A program made the translations under genes and the position numbers. 64,000 nucleotides of DNA from Sordaria brevicollis (Eukaryota > Ascomycota > Sordariomycetes > Sordariales > Sordariaceae): positions 1,641,001 through 1,705,000 of the forward strand of contig JAUTDP010000005.1 in the NCBI GenBank assembly GCA_033439795.1, written 5' to 3'. Under the pieces are notes generated by a model. It had not been told where the DNA came from, did not search any database, and saw only the letters and a program-made list of their open reading frames with translations. Of the stretch, positions 56,946 through 64,000 are shown piece after piece. Within the stretch, counting starts at the first letter, position 1. Each line of letters starts with the position of its first letter.

Positions 56946-58424
56946 TACAACTACACCTATTCTTCGACTAGAGGAGCCACCGAGCGGCCGCCGAGCGGCA
57001 TTGATCTGGCTGCAGAGATAGTAAAGAGGAGGGAGGCCTTCACTTTCTTTTCAAGTTCATAGTGCGCATCATCCAACATACCCAGTACACCACGGCACGA
57101 CTACCACCCCCTTATTCAGCATTACTGATCATCTTCTCCACAACACCCATCTATCCATCCATTCATCTTGCCATTAAAGCCTTAACTGTATGTAAGGCTT
57201 GCGGCTCCCTGCATCATTTGGCGTTCATGGAGTTTATGGTGGGATACGTACCGCAAAAAAAGCTAAATTGAGAGGCATTCGCTCACAGCCGGTTCGATTT
57301 TCGCGTCCCAGGATCTTTGCGAGTGATCCGATATTTATGGTTCTTCCTTCCTCTTTGTGATTTGATGGTCTTGGTATAGTGCATATGCTCGCTGGTCGTT
57401 TCTTTTTCCCTTTTCTCTTTCCTTCCTGTCGGCAGGCTTGCTGTTCTCCCGGATGTGGCGGTGTGCGTATGCTCGTGAGTGAGTGAGGGCCTGACGCACG
57501 TGAAGGGAAATAAGGAGCGCTTTAGTCTGTTTCGAACTTGCTTAAGACTCGAGCAGACTTTAAACTATATTTGGGAGTTCCATGCGATCCCGGAATGGTC
57601 TCGATTGGGCTTGGGCAAGCGAGCATGTTACATAGCGCAGAGCTGGCAATATTTGCACCGCCTTGACACTTTGTCCACACTTTGGTCTTCAGCGCTGGAT
57701 CCATTACCATTCTGCGAAGCCTCTCTACCTTGAATAATACCAGCAGGACTATCATATATTACACCTTCCGAGTTTAAAACTGGCTGGGTCTTAGGACTAT
57801 CCATCCCCTGGCAGGCATTATACAATTCCGGCCCAAGATATTATGCCACGAAAGTCCGAACGCAGGCTCGGAAAACATTAATAGAGACGCATTAAATGGT
57901 AGGAGAGAGGGCAATAACCGAAGTTTGTGAAGACGACATGGATCGGGCTTTTGGGCATTGCGGTGAACAGCATTTTCTCTATATTCTACCGTTACATTGA
58001 ATCCTGCCAGTCAGGCAGAACACGTCGGTACCGTCAGCCATGACATTCGCGTCAGCACTATACCGGCGCCGAGTCAACCTAAGTCCACTCTGGCCTGCTT
58101 AAACAACCACCGCCCCATTGACAGCAAAACATTCAGAAAACCCCGACGGCGGAATGAAGAAATCACCAGCTCGGACTTCAGAATGGCAGGCAGAACCAAG
58201 GATCCACAGCCGTGCAATGGCAAGCACTTGGCAAGATGAAGGGATCCCGCGATGCCAAAGACAGACATCAGAGGAATGGGGATTCTTGAAAGTATAAGAA
58301 GGGCAGCAGTTCACCGATGACTACGTGTGAATAGAAGCACTATCCCCATCAGCCTTCATCAGCTTCTCTCCTCACTCAGTTCAAATCCCAACTTCAAGAC
58401 CCATCAGTCAACAACCCAGCCAAA
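56946..58424. other. Intergenic region
   Basis: About 1.5 kb between the Taf14-like gene and the secreted-protein gene. No gene or RNA was recognised; short frames near 57479-57733 and 57997-58239 have no supporting features. Confidence 0.55.
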
Positions 58425-59114
58425 ATGTTCGCCAAGCAAGTCCTCGTCGCCGCGGCCTTCCTCGCTACTCTCTCCTCAGCTGCTCCGGCCACCGGCAGTG
58501 CCAGCGAGGACTCTACTGCCTTGAACATTGTAGTTCCTGAGGGACTGAAGATCCTCGAGCAGTACGAGACCACATCCGGAGGCACCGTAGTCTGGTAAGA
58601 ACGCCTCGAGGCCTTCCTTCATCCAATCCGACCCCAGGTCCATCAAAGCAAGCAAGCAGGATCTTTTGGCTAACAACCCCTTTTACTTACTTACAGGTTC
58701 GGCGATGAGAACCCCGCCAACGCCACCGCTACCGCCGACGAGGTCGACGCCGAAGACGCCCACGCTCTCAACCGCCGCTGCGGCTCCAACCGCGTCAAGT
58801 GCTTCAGCGACCACCAGACCTTCATGCCCACCTGCGAGACCATGACTCTCGACACCTCGGTCCTGCTGCGCGACACGCCCATCCCCACCAGCCCGCGGTC
58901 CATCTGCTACTACGAGAGAGGCGCCACCTGCTGCGTCAGCTGGGCCGACAACGTCTCGGGCGCCGTGTACAGGCACCTCATCCCCGCCTCGAACGCGGTC
59001 CGGACGCAGTGCGCGACCCGCTGGGCCAGCGGCAAGTCGTACGATACGCTGATTGGACGGACGTGCACTACGCAGTGCTTGAGCGACAGGCCGGATGGAT
59101 GCAATAACAACTAA
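58425..59114 (+). CDS. Small secreted cysteine-rich protein, function unknown
   Basis: Two exons, 58425-58594 and 58697-59114, encode 195 residues. A clear signal peptide is present (MFAKQVLVAAAFLATLSSA, cut before APATG). A pro-region follows, with one N-glycosylation sequon (NAT, 65-67), ending in a dibasic Arg83-Arg84, a likely Kex2-type site, so the mature chain would start at Cys85. It holds ten cysteines, including an adjacent pair in GATCCVSWA, and the blocks CYYERGATCC, YRHLIPASNAVRTQCATRW and GRTCTTQCLSDRPDGC. Even count and spacing suggest five disulphides. I do not recognise a named family; effector-like, antimicrobial or cell-wall roles are all possible. The intron (GTAAGA to TTACAG, 102 bases) splits Trp57. 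Confidence 0.88.
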
Positions 59115-59642
59115 AGGTTGTTGGAAGTGGGAAGGTTGGGTCAGTCAGAGTAGGAAGAAGAGGAAAGGGGTGATGGGGGGAGGGCGAGGTGAAAGGTTAA
59201 AGGTCATGAGAAAGGAAAACTGTGAGGGAAAGATGATTAGGGAGTTTCGTTGTTTGTCCAGAAAATGTTTACGACTCATGAGTTTAGCCAAGCACAGCTT
59301 ATAGGTACACGGGCTGCGAGACCATGATTTTCAGACCCTGGGCTATGGGTTCTGGATGGCTTGCTGAATAGAATAGAATAAGAAACCGCACTGGATATTG
59401 ATGCATTAAACTAAGCAGTTTGTTTTTCGATGTTTTATGGTGACAATGGTCTGGTTTTCGGGTGTCGTATCCATTTATGAGTAGCGTATATAGATTGTAG
59501 GTCTTTTCATTTTCTCGCGAGTGTCCAGGGGTACGGTAGCTAGACTATTCAATGGAGATCGAGGAGGTCAATCGACGGACAATATGTGTGCAGGGACGGA
59601 ATGAACGTGGTAATATAAGTAATTGAGATAAGCTGAGCAAGT
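59115..59642. other. 3' flank of the secreted-protein gene
   Basis: About 530 bases of flanking sequence; nothing else seen. No separate 5S promoter is needed, since polymerase III control elements lie within the 5S gene. Confidence 0.55.
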
Positions 59643-59761
59643 ACATACGACCATACCCACTGGAAAACTCGGGATCCCGTCCGCTCTCCCATAGATAAGC
59701 CAGTGAGGGCCAGACTAGTAGTTGGGTCGGTGACGACCAGCGAATCCCTGGTGTTGTATGT
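59643..59761 (+). rRNA. 5S ribosomal RNA gene (dispersed copy)
   Basis: 119 bases from ACATACGACC to GTTGTATGT. The ends pair to form helix I (ACATACGAC with GTTGTATGT). CCCACTGG pairs with CCAGTG/AGGG for helices II-III, and CCAG pairs with CTGG in the 3' half. The strongly conserved fungal 5S block TAGTAGTTGGGTCGGTGACGACC followed by AGCGAATCCC is intact and contains the internal control region. It differs from the main Neurospora type as I remember it at many paired positions with compensating changes, so it is probably a functional isotype rather than a pseudogene. Single dispersed 5S genes are normal in filamentous ascomycetes. Confidence 0.93.
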
Positions 59762-59765
59762 TTTT
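59761..59765 (+). terminator. RNA polymerase III terminator of the 5S gene
   Basis: A run of five T residues directly at the end of the 5S sequence, as expected for polymerase III termination. Confidence 0.75.
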
Positions 59766-62564
59766 CATCATTCTTTTCTTTCATTTTTGGTCTTTTCTTC
59801 CTTCTTCCTTTTTGTCTTTGTGTCTCTGGCCATTTGGCTTTTTTTTTTTTTTTGCTATAATTCATGAAGTGCTGTTTCATCCTTAGGAAGCTCTATTCAT
59901 CTGTAAAATCATTGATAAACCTTTGATGGGAGAGCAGCGTTGACATTCCGCCCGCGGAATTATCCCCGTATATTTCACTCTGCACCCGTACTCCAGTTCC
60001 AACTTCGTGATTCCTAGTGAACGTGGCTGCCCGGATAAATCAGCCTTACTTTCAGGTACGTCCCCATGTTCTTAATGATGACGTGAAGATTGGACGACGG
60101 AACATCAAGGATAAGTCAACTTTCCTCTTAAGACTCGTAGGACTACATACGTACCGAACAGCACCCGAGATACGACCAGAAAGTAGCGAATCCACAGTGT
60201 ACATGTAGCTTTTTAAGGTATCATTCTTAACGGAAAGAATGAGACCGAACGGCCACCAAGAATAAACACGATCGAGTGACATCGGTTTAGACCCCAGAGT
60301 ATGCAGGCTTCTGACGATGGGGAAGGTGAGGTGGTTTTATTTTTTTTGGGATTGTCACGGAGTTTTCATCGGAGCCAAGTATGTATACAGTATGTTAGGT
60401 ACCAACCATTCAAGCAGTGGTGACAAAGTGGTATCGTACATAGCTACAGATCCAGAGCGTGGAAGAATTTTTCTCTTGCTTCTTCAACTTCTTTCCAAGC
60501 TACGATGTTACCTGATGATCAGTAAGAAACTGGGGAAAGTGGAGGTTTTGCAGCAAGATGTCAGATGCGGCTCTTTTTCTTGTGGCGAGACAAGCGAGTG
60601 ACAAGTCGAGGGGGTTGGCCGGGTGGCTTGGGAGTTGCTTCTTCTGGAAGGCGGTTACGTTAACACGTTGATATCTTCGTTGTTGGATCGAGATCTTTGG
60701 AGTAGCAATAACGGCGGTCACGTTGTCACTGAAATGATGCCCCTATACGAACGAAAAAAAGAGACGAACGTACACAATACCGGTATGTTCAGATTGAGGA
60801 GCATATGAAATCGTCCGCGTGACTTTCCATGAACAGCAAGCAGAACTCAAGAGAAGATGGAAAGGAACGTGACGGCTGACAGGCCTGGCAAGTTAGGGGA
60901 ATAAGTGAAACCGTGGCTTATGATTCGTCAGTTTGCTTTTTGATAATTAGTGGCCATTGACAGCCAGCGATCACGGATTTCCGCTTTTAGTTTCCCTTCC
61001 ATCTCTATGTTCCTACCATCAGCGTTTAGTCGTCCGCTGGCTTGGTTATGAGGTTTGTGGTACAGTCCCTGTGACGCTGTCTTGATTAATGAAGGACTGA
61101 TTGAGGCTCCCGTGGCCTTCTTGATGACCATTGTTGGTGTTTTGGTGTTACAATTGGTCGCCATTGGTATGCAATTCGGTGGCCTTTTCCTGGCAGATGA
61201 GGAAGATAGACAGGAAGAGGCGTCTGGCAGCCTCTTTTTCCCCCCAATGTCTTGCATCAATTGATTTCAAGTGTTGCAGCCCAACCACAATTTCAGATCA
61301 GATATCATATTCTTTCTTTTAACAGAGCTATCGTCTGTTTCTAGGAGGCGCTTCTGATGATGGTGATACCTAGGTTTGATAAGACTTCTTTGATGTCTCG
61401 TTGACGGGAATGCCGAGAAGAAAGTATAGCTGATATGCCCCTCCAAAAAGCCGACGATTTCCATTATCAACAGCAACGGGCGGTTCGGCGGTCAAGGGTC
61501 GATAGTTCTCTTCAGAGTTTTCGAAAGATTCCACAAAGGAGCCCGCTTTTGGGGACCGATTACATTATCAAAAACCCCAATTGCGAGGATCCTTGGAGAG
61601 GGGTTCGAGGGGTTCTCATCGTGGAAGGTGTCTGGCCGTTTTATCGACGAGGTTGTCGTGGGCGAGGAAGCGAGGAAGAGAAGGTTGCATTGCTGTTCAG
61701 TGCTCCTGGACAGTGTCGGACAGTGTTGCACTGGCAGTGGACTTTTTTCTTTTCTCGGGGCTTCTTCCTCATTCTGATAGGCCTGTGCTGGCCTGGATCA
61801 GCAGCCGCCCTTCTGTCCCCCAGAGACACCTTGCGACCTCTTTCTCACCACTTGTCACGTCTCTCGTTATACCGAAGGCATCATTGCACTGCATCAACAG
61901 GTTCACACCATCAGTGGAAGGAACTTGAACTGAACTCTCCCAGACTCGGCGTCCGTTTCATTGTGGCCGGTTGGTTCCTTCCATCCCAGTTCGAACACTC
62001 ACACAAAAATCAGGCACGAGGGTACTTGCCTGCGGACAGCTGCATTGCAGAGACTCTTGGCCACTGGACGGGATTGACGGGGACTGTCCGCTTACTCCAC
62101 CCCGCAAAAAGAAGGGAAGGTCCACTCGTGCACTTTTGACGTTTTGCACGTCCATTTGGCAACCCCGACCCGACGGCATTGGGATTCCCAAGCATCTGCA
62201 ACAAAAAAACTGAACCGATCATTGGATTGGGGATCCTTCGATTGGGGTTTCTTGGAGATCGATTGGAGATAGCGGGAGGGGGCAAGAGCAAGATCCGCCG
62301 CTTTCCTTTTTGCTATTCAAAGTTCCAGCTAATCAACTACCTATTATCGCCGCCTGCCCATCTCGTCCGTCGCCCTTTCGGCTCTTTTATCCTACCAAGA
62401 CCTGTCCTGATAGCCGTCCTGACTCTCTTCAACCACCACAAACCGCTGCAAACCGAATCTGAGGTCCGACCCAGGGGCCTACCTGGACCCGACAGCCCGA
62501 TAACCACCATCATCACCACCACCGCCGGCCTCGGGTCGCATTGATCCCATTGCCGCTCTTAGCC
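59766..62564. other. Intergenic region and leader of the Zn2Cys6 regulator gene
   Basis: About 2.8 kb. A 234-codon open frame at 61435-62139 and opposing frames at 60928-61264 were considered, but show no domain, splice or start-context support. The 300 bases before the start are C/T-rich leader. Confidence 0.5.
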
Positions 62565-64000
62565 ATGGCCCAGTACGCCGGCTCGGCCGCCCAACATGGT
62601 GCCGCTGGTGCTGCTGCCCATCACTCCCTTTCGCCGCTGTCGCCGTCCGCCTCCGTTTCCGCCTCTGTCGGAACTGCTCCGCCTTTGACTCCATCCGGCA
62701 CCGCCCCGGCCGGCACAACTGCAGCTGCGGGCCCCGCTCCGGCTGCCGCTACGGCCCAGAGTGGAGCCGGATCTGCTTCCGCCTCCCAGCCTCCCGGTCA
62801 ACTTCAATCCCAGAGTCAATCACAGTCCGGCGCCGGTCCTTCTGCCTCTGGCGGTGGTGGTGCGTCGTCTACTACAGGAACCCAACATAAGCGGGTTTAT
62901 CAAGCATGCATTCCGTGCCGTCGTCGTAAGGTCCGGTGTGATCTGGGTTCTGTCGACAACCCCAGCGATCCGCCATGTGTACGTTGCCGGCGAGAGAGCA
63001 AGGAATGCTACTTCAGCGCAACCCGTCGGAAGCGCAAGGTGGATGATGATATGACGGACATCTTTGACGATCCCGATCACGATGACTATATCCTTCGCAA
63101 CGGAAGGAAGCAGTTGCGCAGTGGTGAAAGCCCGGTCATAGCCGCTACTCTTGATCGCCGTCTCTACAGCGATGTTCCCCTTACTCCCGGTGGTAGTCGG
63201 GGCCGGCCACAGCCGTTAAGGAGGCCTGGGGATGGCGGCCCTAAAAGCACCACGAGCACTGGAGGGGCTCGGAGTACCACAGGCGGCGAGTTTGGCATCG
63301 GTGAGCCCAACACCCCGTTGGAGAACTTCGAGGCCAGAACAGTTATGCGCAGGGAGGTCTACGGTCCACATGACGCTCTCGACTTGTTGTACAAAGCGGC
63401 GACCGACAAGTTAGTTGACACCCGCGATGACCGGTCGAAACTGCCGTATGCTGATGTCACGCGCATGCGTAGTCCGATGCATAAGCAGGACGGAGAGTCC
63501 GCTGGTGCCGGGAGCTCTTCGCGGGCAACTATTCATGCTGGCCGCCCTGGTCTGGACTCTCGTCACTCATCTCACCATACTGACCGTCCGGGGTACCACT
63601 CCCGTCATGCTTCGAGACAGGAAGGGCCCCCTGAGCCTATTGACCCGGAAATCACCAAACGCGATATATCCCAGGAGCCGGGCTACAATGAGGCATTGAA
63701 GGCATGGGCTCGATTTCGGTTCGTGCGGGCTGGGTGGTTCACTGCGCAGGAGGCTATCGATTATATAGAATAGTAAGTCCTCGCCTTCTTCACTTTGTTT
63801 TGTGCCAGGCTAATTCGATTACTAGTTACTACGCATACCTTTCACCTCTTACGCCCATATCTCCTCCCACTTTCCGGAATCCGGCTTCGCATCTCACGCT
63901 GTTGACAGAGGAACCAATCTTGACCGTAACACTCCTCACTATTGCGTCCCGATACCGCCGTATGCCGGGAACTGGAGGTCACTGCCGATCACACGCCATT
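62565..64000 (+). CDS. Zn(II)2Cys6 transcription factor, 5' part (runs off the window)
   Basis: Exon 1 62565-63772, exon 2 from 63826 past the window end; about 461 residues are visible. Fungal binuclear-cluster regulators bind paired CGG-type sites. The cluster is [19 protein letters not shown] then [11 protein letters not shown], cysteines 115, 118, 125, 138, 141 and 148, followed by a basic linker (SATRRKRK). The 12-residue loop between the third and fourth Cys is longer than usual and recalls Aro80-like regulators, from memory only. An Ala/Ser/Gln-rich N-terminus precedes it. The middle-homology region starts near [24 protein letters not shown], continued in exon 2 as [16 protein letters not shown] and [16 protein letters not shown]. 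The intron is GTAAGT to ACTAG, 53 bases, splitting a Tyr codon. The start AGCCATGGCC is a strong context. Target genes cannot be told. Confidence 0.92.

Noticed and set aside
60928..61264. Opposing open frames, including a hydrophobic + strand frame (LMTIVGVLVLQLVAIGMQF)
   Set aside because: One strand's frame shadows the other, neither has splice links or a known family, and the hydrophobic run alone is weak evidence.
61435..62139. A 234-codon open frame on the + strand upstream of the Zn2Cys6 gene
   Set aside because: The composition is not protein-like over its length, no domain is recognisable, it has no credible start context, and it overlaps the expected promoter/leader.

Overview
The window looks like a gene-dense euchromatic segment of a filamentous ascomycete, most likely a Sordariomycete close to Sordariales. 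The evidence is short GT-AG introns with CTGAC/CTAAC branch sites, typical Pezizomycotina proteins (long-tailed Ptc1, the WD-repeat G-beta, a 5S rRNA gene dispersed among protein genes), and two AT-rich blocks almost lacking CpA/TpG, the signature of repeat-induced point mutation (RIP).

Layout: 1-590 carries the 3' end of a gene, perhaps a cation/H+ antiporter tail. 1353-2279 is tom22 (+). 4509-8855 is a large ADF-H actin-binding-type gene (-), 11977-14073 a ptc1-like PP2C phosphatase (-), 16047-16917 vps2/did4 of ESCRT-III (-). A RIP-killed Mutator-like element (17403-21078) sits in the vps2/fzo1 promoter region. The mitofusin gene fzo1 (21390-24219, +) is followed by a RIP-killed PIF/Harbinger element (24697-29431). 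Then come a nitrilase (29761-30819, +) facing an adenosine-deaminase-like gene (30985-32808, -), a non-RIPed 295-bp MITE (35096-35390), the G-beta gene (38372-39674, +) with a one-base frameshift, a phosducin-like gene (44359-45397, +), an 891-aa single-TM protein of unknown function (48312-50987, +), RanBP1 (52746-53823, +), a YEATS/Taf14-like gene (54863-56945, +), a secreted Cys-rich protein (58425-59114, +), a 5S rRNA gene (59643-59761, +) and the 5' part of a Zn2Cys6 regulator (62565-64000, +).

The genes are mostly unrelated housekeeping functions with long intergenic leaders (up to about 5.5 kb), as is common in these fungi. Two functional links stand out: G-beta lies beside the phosducin-like gene, whose product family folds G-beta-gamma, and two mitochondrial surface genes (tom22, fzo1) lie in the same 25 kb. 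The two silenced transposons both still carry uninterrupted reading frames broken only by stop codons, so their coding content can be read directly; they are the most informative non-genic content here. All coordinates of spliced genes are manual predictions from splice signals and protein-family continuity.
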